DNA of 64,000 nucleotides from Fistularia commersonii (GCA_037954325.1 JBBMNZ010000002.1:15237679-15301678), one strand, 5' to 3'; shown: positions 35,969 to 50,000, counted from the stretch's first letter. A program made the numbers and translations. Notes: generated from the sequence alone by a model not told the origin.

Positions 35969-38900
35969 ATGGCTGCAGTTGTGTGGAATGGTCGAGGGCG
36001 AGGGGCTCTGAGATTTTGGGGAAAACTGACCGTATGCAGATCCAAACATACTGCGTTAAAAAGCCAGTATGACGCACTGGTCATCGGCGGAGGTGAGGCG
36101 GACAACGTACAACTCAACACAAGCGTCTTGCACGCTCTGGGCTTTTTGCAAGTCCTAAAACGACGAGTTAGCTTCATCTGCAAAAATGATCATAAGTGTT
36201 ATTAGACATGAGCATTTATTTTCAATGGAAGTGGAATGTTGCTTTTGTTATGGGTTTGCGTTTTGCAACTAATCCCTACTCTACTAAGCACTTTTCAACT
36301 TTGGACTCTTCGCATGACTGTCATGAATGGTTGCAGATCAGGCTGCATAAAATGGCTGGGTGATATGAAGTAACTAAATTTTACTCAAGTTTGCCTACAT
36401 CAATAGAAACACATTTTCTCTGTCGTTGCAGGACACAATGGGCTGGTGGCAGTGAGTTCAACGCAAAATTTTTCCATTATCTGTCCAGTCAGACTTGATT
36501 GATGATACCCCACACTCAGTTTGTGTGTGTGTCTGTGTGAAGGCTGCCTATCTGCAGAAGGGAGGACTGAAGACAGCAGTGTTGGAGCGCAGACATGTAC
36601 TCGGAGGAGCTGCTGTGTCAGAGGAGATCTTCCCTGGTACAGTGGCCCTATCAACCAATCTGACCCAAAGCTTGAGTAAAATGCATGTCCATCACATCAT
36701 GCATATGTAATTTTTTTTAAAAGATTAACCTAAACCCATACATGAATACATTTCTCTGTTAGGTCAGTTGATATTTGCTCACTTTCACAAACAAACATGC
36801 CAGAACAGGTTTTATACCAAACATTTTAGGAACGTGGTAGCACTGTTTGGTAATATATAACTTCATAAATGTTGTTTCATTTATGAAGCCCAACAGGAAA
36901 ACCATGTGCAGTATCTCACCCTTGTAGGAATAATGATACTCTCATGTGCAGGTTTCCACTTCTCCAGATGTTCCTATTTGCTCAGTTTGTTACGGCCCCA
37001 TATATACGCAGACTTAGAGCTCAAGGTAAACTGCCATTTCCCTGCTTAAAATTAAACATCTTGCGGCATCGTTGCCAACAAACATCGATGGAACATGAGT
37101 CATTGCTTTGTTTTCTGTCACGTTTATGTTTTGAAATTTTATCTCTTTACATTTTTCATCAGAAACACGGGTTAAAGGTATACATGAGGGACCCCCATGC
37201 TTTCACTCCAATGTTGGAGGAGGGGGTAAATGGCGCTCCCCCAAGGTCTCTCACCCTGGGCTCAGATCTCACTATGAACCAGAAAGAGATTGGCAAATTT
37301 TCCCAGAATGATGCCAAGGTGATTGTTATGTTTATGGATTTATGCTCCGGTCACATGAAAGAGATTGTCCTTGTTTGTTTCCAAAAGGGATTTTTCTTCA
37401 CATTTTTACTAATATTTAACTCTAGGCTTTTTCAGGTTTTGTATCACACCTTGAGAAGCTTGCAGGAGCCATCCACCCACTTCTAGATGCCCCTCCTGTA
37501 GATATTCCAGGTGTTTCATCTGGGTCTTTGAGGAAGAGGATGGCTGCAGCCAAAACACTGATGCCTATTGTTAAATGCGGTGTGTTTGCAGATGCATGGC
37601 TTGGAGAATTTTTAACCTAATTTAGATTTTAGTTAAAGATGTACTTGCATCATACTTTTTATGTCATACATGAATTGAATCATGGTATCCTTTGTGTCAA
37701 AAGGTATGAAACTTGGCAGGAATATTCCAGACTTTTATGAGATTGTAACTGCACCAATAACAAAGGTTCGTTATTGATTGGACATAATTAGACACTGATC
37801 TTATCTATGAATGGCTTCATCCCCAAGTCATAGTCCTTCTCATTTTAGGTCCTTAATCAGTGGTTTGAATCAGAGCCACTGAGAGCAACTCTAGCCACTG
37901 ATGCTGTGATTGGTGCCATGACCAGTCCTAGTAATCCTGGCAGTGGGTGAGGAAAATTTGAAAGAGACCCTGTAAAGAACAGGCATGTTGGAGTAACATT
38001 TTGCAGCTCAAAATGTAAAACATGTTTTCAAGGTATGTGCTCTTGCACCATGTGATGGGAGAATTGGAGAAGGAAAAGGGGGCATGGGGTTATGTTGAAG
38101 GTGGCATGGGAGGTGTGTCCAAGGCTATTGCTAGTGCTGCTCAGTCCTATGGTGTGGATGTATTCACTGAAAAGGTAAGAAAAGGTAACTTAAAGATGTG
38201 GATTTGTGAATGTTTTTGTTGCTGAAATGCATTCCTTTGTAATGTCTTGATTTTGGTCTTTGCTCTTAAAACATTCCTTGATGGTAGGAAGTAGACCAAG
38301 TTCTGGTCAGTTCTAATGGTGCTACCAATGGAGTGGTGTTGAAGGATGGCACCAAAATCCATAGTAAAATTGTACTATCAAATGCTACTCCATATGTCAC
38401 CTTTAAACATCTCATTCCAGAGGTAACAACAAATCCCATGCATGATGACAGGACCACAAAATATACACACAATCAATGGACCAGATTTGTTCTAACCTTT
38501 TTTGTTTGTAGGATGCTCTCCCTTCAGAGGTCTTCAAAGCTGTAGATCAGATAGATTACACCTCCCCTGTGACCAAGATCAATGGTAAATGGTTTATAGC
38601 ATCAGCCATTCTCAAATCCAGTTTCCAGTCGTTTTAAAATCCTGTAGTCATTGTGATAATATCAATTAACAAAAGTTAAATATTTTTTATGAATAGTTAA
38701 TGACCCTTTTTGGGGCATTTCACCTTGAAAATACACTATTACCTTTAAGACACACAACTGTGTGGTCCAGTACCTGGACCACACAGTAGATAGTGATACC
38801 TGGTAGGGTGATCTCACTGTTTCATCTATTTCCACATCTGTGCCGTGGATGGGATCATTTTCTGAAAAAAGGACTCAGCTTGTTCTTCTTACCACTGTAA

Positions 38901-41900
38901 ACTGAAAAAGGGAGCAGTTAGGCCCAGCTGGGAATATTTTGTATTTTGGCACCTTCGTTGTCCCTGTCCTGTAGAGCCATCTGTTTTAGGCCTACTGCCA
39001 TTTTACAATTTAAACGGGCCCTCAAAGTTTTTGTGCCACTCCTGACATTGTGAAAAATAAAAAATGTAAAGTAACCTGTCTCTCCACCCTCGTAGAGGAC
39101 TAATAGAATGTATTCAAGGATATGGTAGTGTTATGTTTTGCATCAGATCTTGAAAGACACGTTATACCTGTTTTTTTTTTTTGTTTTTTTTTTGGCAAGA
39201 CAGGAGGTTCATTCCATCTTAGTGCAACCAGCAGTAATCCCTTTACTATTATTCACATGAATGCCAACTAATTCAAACCTCTATTACAGCCTCCACACCT
39301 AAAACATGACATGGTTGTACAATGGATTAAAGGCATAAAGGCATAAACATATGTCATGTATCAAGCTGGATTAGCTTCTTTTGAGAAAGCTGTTCATTAG
39401 TAAAGGGTAAACTTAAGTTATGGTATGTGCTTCATTTTCAAAACGTAGGTTTTAATGTTAGGAATATTACAGTATGTGACTATGCATAGCACAGATTTTA
39501 ACTGTTACTGATATGAGTCCTGTTTTTCCCATTTCCAGAAATTTACTCCCTAATTATACTCTTGCTGCTATAAGGTTATTAATTACTCAGGAAGTCTATT
39601 CTCCAGTTTTGATGATGTTGTCACACCACATTTATTATTGTTTTCATGGTTTTTACAAGATAATTGATCACACTTCAACAAAGACAAAATGTTCTTGTGC
39701 CCAATGTGCAGTTTCACTCAAAATAATTATTTAATAAGAGGTCAGATAAAGTTTAGCATTGTAAACATCACTATATGAAATACATCAATATCAAAGATCA
39801 TGTCCTGGTTTCATTTGTAATTTTCTCTTGTTGTCTTTTTAACAGTGGCAGTGGATAAACTACCAAACTTTCTAGCAGCTCCGACACCAAATGATAAACC
39901 TGGACCCCACCATCAGTGTTCCATTCATCTTAATTGTGAAAATGTGGATGTACTTGAGACTGCTTATAAAGAGGCCATGAATGGACTTCCCTCATCAAGG
40001 CACGTACTTACACGTCTACTCAGCTCCTCATATATATTAATTGTGCTTTAAAACACAGTGCTCTCTGTTTGCCTGTCCTGAAGCCGAACAAAGGCAGAGG
40101 GTTGTGTCAGGAAGAGCATGCAATGTAAAATCTGCCAAACTAAATATGCTAATTAAATCTATATGAATTATGTCCAACCGTATGTTCTTGACAGTTTTGC
40201 AACTACTTTCTTGTAAACATTGATGAAGAACACCAAAGTAACAGATTAAGACATTTTCTTAGCAACAGCTAATATTTGCCAATCATGCAAAAATACAGAA
40301 AGAGAATATTGTAGGCCAGCGCAGTCCATGTATTAGATATCCACTTGCCATACCTTCAAGATAGGCGTACTTTCGTTAGTGTAGAAAAGAGTAGCGCAAA
40401 CTTAATCTTTTTTTGCCTGTACTGGATGCTGAAAAAGTACATTTTTTTAGCTCAACATGTCAATGTAAATTGTCCTCTATTTCTTCAGGCCTATGCTTGA
40501 GATGACCATACCCTCTGTCTTGGATCCAACCCTGGCTCCTCCTGGCTGCCACGTGGTGTCACTGTTCACCCAGTTCACTCCCTACCACATAGAGGGCCGG
40601 GAGTGGACTGATCAGGACAGAGAAGCTTTTGCTGACAATGGTGAGGAATAATAGTCCAACATAGGCCAAGATTTTTCAAAAGCAAAAATAGCCTTTTTTT
40701 TCCAGCCCTGTTTAATTTTCATGAAATAAACCAACTAATAGTTTCCTTTCATTACTGTGATCAACTGATGATGGGCAAAGTGATGCATAACAGCCTCTGC
40801 TTTGTCCATCATTTCTCAACATAACAATACAAATCACCGATATACAGTTAGTTAACTCACTGTGATTGCTAGATTAACTGACGTCTAAGGGCATCTACAG
40901 TATGACGCCAGTTCTACTGTGCCGGCTTCAAAATGTCTTGTGATGATGGACACATTTCTGTTGGGAGTAACTAATTCAGGGGATGAAGACTTTCAGTGGA
41001 AAACAATTTGTTAATGTTTATATATAAAAGATCATCTTTTAAAGAAACTTTACTCATGACTATCACCTTTATATGTGGAATTTGTTTGTCCCAAATGTTT
41101 CTGCCTGGGTTCTCCAGGTTCTCTTGAGTTCCTTCCACAGACCTTAGCTAAAGAGTATAATATCCATAGGTTTAAATGAGAAAGCGAATTGTGTGTCTAT
41201 CTATGTAGCCTGGTGATCTCATGGTGACTGTTAGAGGATGCACCCAAACCTCATACCTACTATTAGCCAGAACTAACCCAAGAGGCTAAGCAGAAACTTC
41301 AACTCAACTTTATTTTACACGGTTAGCTTTCTGAACCGGTTGGATGGGTAGGCTTGGCATTCAGTTATTATGTATTTTGAAGTGATAAGTCTGTGATAAT
41401 AAAAGTATGTTCTTTATGACTTGCAACCAAAGTTCATTTGACTTCATGGAAGTCTCTTGCTTTTCTTCTTTGATATCCACAAAATTGCTCTTGTTTATAA
41501 TTACTGTATAAGCCTCTTGAAGGAAGATTGTTTTTTGACATTATGGAAGTTGAATCTTGGCAAAGCTTGTCAATTTGAATGTTAATTCCAAAATGAGACC
41601 CAAAACATAACAAAAAAAAAACACTTTAAACTAATGAAATTTAGAATATTTATTAAAGCTACTTAATTTTAATGCTTCTACTTCTTTATCTCAAGTGTTT
41701 GACTGGGTAGAGAAATACGCTCCTGGCTTCAAAACATCTGTGGTGGGGAGGGACATCCTGGCTCCGCCTGACCTGGAGAGGATCTTCGGGCTCACTGGAG
41801 GGGTAAACACTGTAGACATTTGAATCAATTTGAATTTTGAAACATGACTGGTTTATCTAATACAATCAACCGTTCAAAGGACAAGGGAAATCATTTGCAT

Positions 41901-42823
41901 AAATTGGCCCTTCACCTTCCTTCATTGTCAATTGTTGGCCAAAGCACTTCCAAAAAATAAATTAACAATTGCAAAGAGTTTTACAACAACCAACAAAATG
42001 GGGTTCAGATCAGCTATGTAAAGTGACACCATATGTTGGTTTAAATTCTAACAACAACATTTGGGTCCCTCTTCCTCACAGAATATCTTCCATGGATCAA
42101 TGTCATTGGACCAACTTTACCTTGCACGACCTTTGCCGTCTCTGTCAGACTACCGTACACCAATTAAAGGGTTGTATCTTTGCGGTAGCGGATGTCATCC
42201 TGGTATGTTTCAATATTAAACATATTTGCTGTTGAGAATAGTCATGTGTTCTGAGAACAATCACCCATGTAAAGTGAAGTAACATTGTAAAAAAAAAAGG
42301 CAAATCTCGCATTAACTGTTGACCATGTCTTTCATTGACGGAAAATACGGTTTGTTTCTGTCAAAATCTTTTCGTGGTAACTAGACTTAAATTTATTCCC
42401 TTGAAAACATTTCAACCAGTCATTTGAGCGGCTTCAATTCATTGGGAAAGTGTTTTTTTGACTGATCCCCTTAACGACACCCCCATTAACGCAACAGCCC
42501 CCTAGTTTCTCCAAAACTACTCCCCCAACGAGCCATTGCAGCTTAGACTGGCCCCGAACCCTGATAGATACATATGGAAAACTACTCATAGGCTATTGAA
42601 CTGAATGACTGAAATGTTTCCCAGAGAAGACATTCATATCCAGTTGCCACGAAAAGATTTCGCCAAGAATTAACCATGACAAGATGACTCTGAAGCTCCA
42701 TATACAGATACTGTTACCCTCTTCCAAAAAGAGTTTGTTTTTTTTCTCTAAGGTGGAGGTGTAATGGGTTCTCCTGGCTGGAACGCTGCAGTTATTGTCA
42801 TGGCTGACCAGAGAAGAAACTAA
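35969..42823 (+). CDS. pyroxd2: Pyridine nucleotide-disulfide oxidoreductase domain protein 2 (16 exons)
   Basis: FAD-dependent oxidoreductase of the phytoene-desaturase/amine-oxidase fold; the mammalian protein is mitochondrial. Exons: 35969-36092, 36432-36451, 36543-36636, 36952-37025, 37163-37318, 37426-37579, 37704-37765, 37849-37946, 38033-38174, 38288-38422, 38512-38584, 39846-39999, 40489-40640, 41696-41802, 42082-42202, 42753-42823. All phases agree and give 578 aa (human 581). The N-terminal dinucleotide-binding motif VIGGGHNGLVAAAYL spans exons 1-3 (about residues 38-52). The second FAD-contact motif [16 protein letters not shown] is near the C-terminus. A basic, Arg-rich N-terminus fits a mitochondrial presequence. 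Exon 2 is only 20 bases. Exon 12 ends at a GC donor (AAG|GCACGT), needed to keep the frame. The gene looks intact. Confidence 0.95.
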
Positions 42824-42957
42824 AAATTGTGGATGACTCCTTCTCCTTTGCTACATATATATTATTTCTGGCAGATATGATGCCCTCAACTCTTTGGCCA
42901 GATGACATTATGTAATTTTAAATGGTGTACCATAGGCAAAGAAAATCTATATGAATT

Positions 42958-42963
42958 AATAAA
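42958..42963 (+). terminator. Poly(A) signal of pyroxd2
   Basis: AATAAA about 135 bases after the stop; another AATAAA occurs near 43002. Confidence 0.5.
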
Positions 42964-44000
42964 ATGAATGAATTGTTAGATCAGTCATTTACATTTTTAC
43001 GAAATAAATTGAAACAATGCTAAAGGTTGGTATCTACTACATTCTATACACACTGACTGATTTTTATGTCATTCATTCTTCTATTAAGACATTTGAGGTA
43101 GTATTGGTTTATATTCTAGAAAGCACAAGAGTCTGTCACATTGGTCAGTTTTATTTACAAACACTTTTCAGACATATTAGGAATTATCATGTAGTTAGCT
43201 TTTATTTGTCATTTGCAGGTCTTCAGAAGTTGTAGAATGTTGAAATAAACAAGAATCTGATGGACCACGCAGATTTCTCTCTAATCCTTCCGTATGAAAT
43301 TAAAATAAATGGTACACCTGAATGAAAACAGAGCAGAACTTTTTTCCTTTTTGTTTGGATTCAGGTATGTGTTTTAAATGTTTGAGAGATGACAACCACC
43401 TTGTAGCACTTTGGGAAATCCCTTATGAATTTATAATTTCCCTTTCTGCCTAATGGTGTAAAGTTGCTGTGTTGGCACTGATGGTTACGGTAAAATATCC
43501 AGAGTTTACGGGCCAAGGCTGGTCAAGACTGTATTTTCCTTGTCTTAAAGTCTAACTGTAATGGCAATGCTGGCAGATTATTTTGCTGGAAAAAGGCAGA
43601 AACTTTTCTAGCCTGCTCCTGGGTGAATTTCTTTACCTATCCCCATGTTGTAGTTGAGAGTGTAGTATTTCCAACTGTGATTTCTTATCTACTCAAATAG
43701 CTACCAGGTATCTCTATTTACTTAATTGCATTTCTATCTGTCCAGACCCTTTTAACCTTCATATCTCATGGTGGTGGTCTATACAGAGCCATGGAAAGAA
43801 GGGTTGTGAATCTCTACTCTGAGGCAAAATGATATCTATCTGAATACATCAATCGTGGTATACATTCAAGGTACACATGGAATATCTAGCTGAAGGACAT
43901 ACGAGATAAGGTATATAGCGGCTTAAAAAAACTGAACTGAACAACACTGATGACTTCCCACAGATAAGCATCTCATTGTACTTTGTGCTCTATTCTTTAA

Positions 44001-44153
44001 GGCCTGTTCTTGAAATGATGTACCACCAGTATGACATGCAATGCTGGTTCTCTCTGGTTGCTACAGGATGTCAGTGTTCTTCCAGTTCACAATCTACTTG
44101 AATGAGGGCTTGGAATGAATGGACCAGGACAGCAAGCACCTTTGCAAACACTG
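44001..44153 (+). pseudogene. Decayed copy of pyroxd2 exon 13
   Basis: This stretch aligns along its whole length with pyroxd2 exon 13 (40489-40640). Shared landmarks are GGCCT at the start, CTCTGGTTGCTACAGGATGTCA against the Gly-Cys-His-Val codons, CCAGTTCAC, and GGACCAGGACAG near the end. It is still followed by a GTAAGT donor, so it came from genomic duplication rather than a processed copy. Small deletions break the frame. Similarity by eye is roughly two thirds. Confidence 0.75.
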
Positions 44154-44304
44154 GTAAGTCCCATAAGCACTGGATCCAGGATTTCTAAGGAGATAAAAAA
44201 AGTCTTCTTTATGCACAATCTATACTCTTACATCAGCTCTGTAGTGTTCTTACATACAAATCAAGCAATAATTAGTCCGATTCTTTTCCTTTTGGATACT
44301 CTCT

Positions 44305-44493
44305 TCAAGGCTCACCACAGTGAATCAACATCCTCCGTCTGACCATATTCTCTGTATCTTCTGCTCTCACACCAACTAACTTCATGTCTTCTTTCACTAC
44401 ATCCATAAATCTTTCCTTTGGTATTCCTCTAGTTCTCCTGCCTTGTCGTTCCAACCTCAGCCTTCTACCAATATTTTTACTATCCCTGTCCAA
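44305..44493 (-). mobile_element. Fragment of a non-LTR retrotransposon
   Basis: The minus-strand frame has the text KERFMDVVKEDMKLVGV followed by ED(T/A)xxxxxRRRM and CGEP. This is the conserved tail after the reverse transcriptase of RTE-like and related LINEs. Only about 190 bases remain. Confidence 0.6.
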
Positions 44494-45769
44494 ACAAGGA
44501 ATCGTTAGTACTTTCTATTTAATGTTGTTTGTACTCCAGGATGATATTTGAGCAAATAATAAAGGCCTAATTAAAAGCATATAGATTTACATGTTATAGT
44601 TAAGTCAAAATCAAATTTACATTTGCATTCATAACAAACGCTTTAGGGAATGACACAGTTTAATTGAGTGCATTTGCAAATTATTCAATATAAAAATTTT
44701 AAGTGATGCCTTGCCCCTTTTTTTAACTTTTCAAAAATTAAAGAATACATCGACAAACGTGAGAACCAGACCTATTCTGTACGATTGCATTGTGCCAGTT
44801 ATTTCCAAACTCAGGGAATTAAAAAACATAATCTTAAGACAACATTTTACAAACAGCTTATGTCAAAATAAATGAATAATATTTTCAAAAAACCTTTCTG
44901 CTTGTCATTAATGAAAATTCCAACAGTGGAGGGTGCTTATCCAAAATTACAAAGAAAATTCATCCTATGCCATCTTCATTCCTCACCATTTGCTGTTTAT
45001 TTGTTTTTTTTCAGCATCTATGCATATCTGGCAAGCAGCTACTTTATTTATTCCAGCGTGAGTTTAATCTTTCTGGGTAATAGTTAAGTTAGTTGTTTAG
45101 GACCCACCATTCAGAAAGACTGCTTTTTTTCTTATATACACCTAGGACACAATTGTATGATCTCTTCACCTTGGAATCATGAATTTATTTTTTTGTTTCT
45201 TCTCTTCAACTTTTTTCCCTATAGACATTTTTGCTAGTGTATTTCCTTTCATACTCTTGAGATGTGGGTGTGTGGTAAAATGTAGACGGCAAAAGGACAA
45301 TAGATTCCTGACTAATCAGAAATATACTTATTTAATATCACACAGAAGTAGGTGGGAACAAAATTAAGAAACTGCAAAGTTTTAAATGATTTGAAGGTAA
45401 ATTTATTAGGACACTTTTCCTTAAGAGTTTGTGGAGGGATATACACTGTAGAATATAAACTTGAGCATCAGCTTAAATTTCTAATAATGTTTTTTTTTCC
45501 CGACACTGTTTAAATTTCAGTGGATTAGGAAGTCATTTGTTTCCTCTGCATTGTCTGTTAATTTACTGTCCACCCCAAACACTGTATTTTTGTAATCATT
45601 AATATTTCCTGACAGTTTTACTCCTTCTGAGTCAGACTCCAAGTTAAGAGAAGTTATGCAAAGTCAGACCAAATGACTGTGATTTGCTCAGGTTATGACA
45701 ACATTAGGAGGCTGGCTTTTCTGACCACTACTAGCTAAGAGAAGAATAAAACATTTTGGTTTCATCTTT

Positions 45770-45930
45770 ACAGATAACCTTCAACAGATGACAATAAATT
45801 ATGTTTCATAAGTTCCATATGTTACAGATCTTTGTCCCCCTCTCAAGCTACCATACAACAGTCAAATATCTTTAAATTTATCGCAGTGGATGGGAGGTGT
45901 TGTTTTAATGGGGAACCCTCCACGAACCAA
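45770..45930 (+). pseudogene. Decayed copy of pyroxd2 exon 15 and possibly 16
   Basis: CTTTG..CCTCTC..GCTACC.TACA.CA matches the exon 15 codons for [12 protein letters not shown], and GCAGTGGATG matches those for CGSGC. GGAGGTGTTGTTTTAATGG then resembles the start of exon 16, without the 550-base intron that separates them in the functional gene. It lies 1.6 kb after the exon 13 relic, close to the spacing in the functional gene. Similarity is weaker than for the exon 13 relic. Confidence 0.5.
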
Positions 45931-47047
45931 CAAAATCATTGAGTTCCGTGTCATATGATTAGAATCCAGGGGTAAATGGTGTAGGGCTACTGTTGATAAT
46001 GGAAGTGATATTTTGGAGGAGAGGGTAGTTTTTGGATTAATTTTGTCCTAAACGCCTATGATGTTAGATGATGATGTCATTGATGATTTTGCCTCGACAA
46101 ATGTCTTTGAAAACGATGACACATAATGGTGAAAATATTTGTGAGTAATGTTGTAAAACCTTACAGAGCAGGAAATGGAAGAACAAAATGAGGAGTTCTT
46201 TTGTTCTTTCTTTTCACCAAAGGTATTATGTAATGGGCTGTCCTGGCTGCACCTTATCTGCTTATCTGATATAAAATATGCCACAAGCAGTAATAGCACT
46301 TGTGTGATGGGCTCTCGCTGCACCTTATTACACTGCACTGCACATGAGCATGTATAAAATAACAAAAAACCATGAATGTTTATCAATTCATTGCACATTA
46401 GATATAGGCTAATGGAAGGACCATCTTGATAGCACATACCTCATTGAGTTTAAAAAAAAAAAGTGAGAAAAGGACAACATCATTATAACATGAGTGCAAC
46501 ACACTTAAACTACTTCTCAAGTTGTTTAGCAGAATCTTAATGATTTTGCAAAATAGATGGACTTCAATAAAAATGACGATTGTCTCTGTAACCCTCATGA
46601 ATTTAGGTTACACCTCTCCAACTGTGCGTGAATATACTCGCACACACACATGCAACTTCAATGATAGGACGCCAGCAAAACAATGTTGCTATTTCCTTTA
46701 GGATAGGTGATTCACAAGCATTTGTAGATGTTGTAAGTATGAGACATTTCAGTGCAATATAAGCTTAACAGGTGGACTGTGGACAATGCTTGTATAAATG
46801 TCAAGTGCACAGGACTGTCTCAAATGAATAGATCCAATCCATTGAGTGACCGATAGGGGGGCTCTGTGCCTTTAAGACGTTGCCCAGGATAGACACAACG
46901 TCGGCGCCTGACGCTCAGGAAGTGGACGAAACCACCTAAGAATTCTCGTAGATTCGATACCCAGTCCCAATGTTGCAAACGTGCCCACACCGACCTTAAA
47001 TTTTCGTTTCAATATCTTCGCTGGGATATTTGAGAGGATAATGCTGG

Positions 47048-50000
47048 ATGGTTGCGCTCATGAACTTCACCAGAGACATATGCCGGCTGCTGGGACTCGG
47101 GAGCGGTAAGAAGCGTCCCGCTACACCCAAACTTTCTGAACTCCGGATAAATCAATCCCTTCCTCTGATTACAAACCGTGTACATCGGTAGGAGATGAAG
47201 ATACAGTCTTACACGTCGTCTGGGAGACGTCTTACGTGAAAAAATGTCGCAAAATACCGTTCGCTTAATTGGTGTTCCTGCTCGGACAATGAAGTCCCCC
47301 CTCCTGCCCGTTACAGCCCGACTTACACAGCTTCCAAGTTTAGCGCAGTCGGAACCACAGAATACATTTTATCCGTCGAACCGTTGGGCGCCGTCGAAGC
47401 CCCGGGGGCTTCTGGGTGCTCTTTGTGTAGCCCCACGTACAGACGCTGCCGCCTCTCTCCTTCGGTGGGCTGTTCCCCCTGTGCGTGATATGACAACAAT
47501 GTCTAAAATAGGTGTCGAAAAGCCTTCTAGCGCCGCGGCCAAATCGTCATCTCCTTCAATAGTGAATTGTCTTTGTTTGACAACTGTTCAAATACATGTA
47601 CCAACGGATCATGTGGTCAAACTTTGTTCCTCTTCACCGCGGTTTTACCGGTTGTAGTACTTAACTAGTATGGCTAAAAACTTACCGTATCAGAGCCATA
47701 CGATAAGATGACAACACACGTGAAAGGACCGCTGGAATAAACTAATATTTCAGTCATGACTGGATCTGAAACTGGTGATGTAAATAATCGCCAAAAAAAT
47801 ACTGTTTCGAGGTTGGGTCAGTCTATGGATTGTTATGGAAACCTCAAGCGTAAGACTATAGTTGTCCAGTATCAACCGCCTTAACCCTTAAAGGAACTTT
47901 TACTACAACAGCATCAAATGTTGTCATTTTTGATAGAGCAATGGCCCAAAATAAGGATCAAATTCTAAAACTTCATGCTTGTGGTTGACTTATCAAATAA
48001 GAATTGCCTCCGCAATACTAGATACTTACAGTACAGTATTTCTTTTCATTTTATATTATGCAGATTTTATATCCAACTGTCAGAGATGTGTGCATATTAC
48101 TGGGCAGACTTAAAAACGTTTTTCCTTTTGAATGTTACAAATACGTTCATGCTATCTTACAGTTGTAATGGTCACACTAGCTAGCCTTGATATTTTTTGG
48201 AATTGTAGTGATATTTAGATTGTCTACATGAACTGAATATTCCTTGAGGCTGACAGTGATTGTTGTTCTTTCTTTTAGTTATGTTGAAACTGTGATTAGG
48301 GACTGTAAAAAAAGAGCCGCAAAGTAAATTTGTAGCTTAAATTCCAGTTTGTAATGATACATGGGTGTATTTTGCATTCCTGTGAAAGGAGCTCACCTTT
48401 CAGCTGAACACTAATTTAGATGCCTTCAAGCAGAAGAACAGAGACTCTTTTGTTACATTTGCCTACCCATCTTGGATACATTTATTTGTAAAAAGAGCAT
48501 TCTATTATTCCATTAGAATAACGATTTCACAAAGTACATTACTCAATTAATAGGATAGTACTGAGCTTTTCTGGTGGCTTTCTACTTTCAGAATGTCAGG
48601 AGACCTAAAACACAGTAAAACATCTTCCTTTGAACATTTCATACAGCAGATCTGAAACATAGTCTAGGCCAGCAACAGAGCTCTTGCAAATGCGAAAAAT
48701 GTCTTGAGTCATAGACCAAGTATGAGTTTGTCACTATATGGCAAATCTTTGTTGCACAAATGGAAATCTGACACCATGTCAGTTCCCACATGGAACTGTT
48801 TTTCTTTGTCTTGTCTTGTCATTGGTCTATTTCCACTGGGTTTAAATCAGCTGCAGAGTTGTGGTTGGATCTGATCTCGTCCCCCTAGACACATACACAC
48901 ACCCAAGCTCAGAGCTGATTCCTTTTTTTTCAAAGTCATTTTCAACCATGTCCTTGAGAAAATGATTCATTTTCTTATAAGAGAAATGCTTGAGGCTACT
49001 GTTTCTAGCATGTGAGGCTTGCAGCAATGAAAAACAGCTTTAAGAATTCCACCTAGAACTGAAGATTAACAACATGTATCTGTATCTCACTGTATAATTT
49101 TATGTTTTATGAATGTTTTTTTCTAAGCTTTCCTTGCTTTTTCATTAAATTAGAAACCATTATACAATTTTTGCGCTTGCCATCCAAAGTCATTGAGATT
49201 TTTACTTGTGGCCAATAATTGTAGTAATGTCAAAGAAGGCAACATATTTGTATTTGCTATCTACATAAACAGTATTTGCTTTAGTTCTTGATTACAGATA
49301 AAGCCTTTTGATTGAATTCTATACGGGATGCTTGCTGACGATGGTTTTTCTATGTCACTGCCAGCAATGAAAAGATACGGAAGTGAAGAAATACATCCAC
49401 TTGCAGGCCTGGATCTTACTGTGTCAGTAATGCTGCCTAGCTCACATTTCTTTGGAAACGAGATTTACTTGCTTGGAAAGTTATCTGCCTGATTGGGGAT
49501 TTTGATGTGACATACTGTGGTTACAACGAAACCAAAAAAAACCCCATAACAGTACTTGATTTTCCAGTTGTAGAGCTTTACTGCATGATTATAATGACAG
49601 AAGCCTTACTTAATCTACCTTGTCTGTTCTTGATAAGAGTTCTTTCAACTGATCTCATGACGTAGGTGCTCCCAATTTTCTCGGGTTCTTGTGAATTGCA
49701 TTACTCTTTGTATAGTGAGCTGTTGGCATTGTTCAATAATATCGAACTAAAAAAAAAAAACATTCAAAATAGAAAAAAGGCCGTGTGGCACTTAAAGCAA
49801 AATAATTTCCCCTGCAGGCCCTCCTGTCCAGCAACAGGAGGAGCATATGGACTGTGGTGCTGCAGCCCCTAACCCGAGTGATGATCCATCTTTGTCACAG
49901 GTAAAAATGTGTTGTTAGTCTGATCGGGCATTGCCAGCTCCATAAAGATTATCATCCAGAGTGCTCTGATCGTCTTTCTGTGTGTGCGTGTGTGCGTGTG

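Larger units (their letters stand above)
42964..47047. other. Intergenic region between pyroxd2 and the TTC31-like gene
   Basis: Contains decayed pyroxd2 exons (44001-44153 and about 45770-45930) and a LINE fragment (44305-44493). The last 250 bases are more GC-rich with several CpGs and probably hold the promoter of the next gene. No other coding exon was recognised. Confidence 0.55.

Noticed and set aside
36944..37486. Single 180-codon frame across pyroxd2 exons 4-6
   Set aside because: It reads through introns. The true exons 36952-37025, 37163-37318 and 37426-37579 use different frames with proper splice sites.
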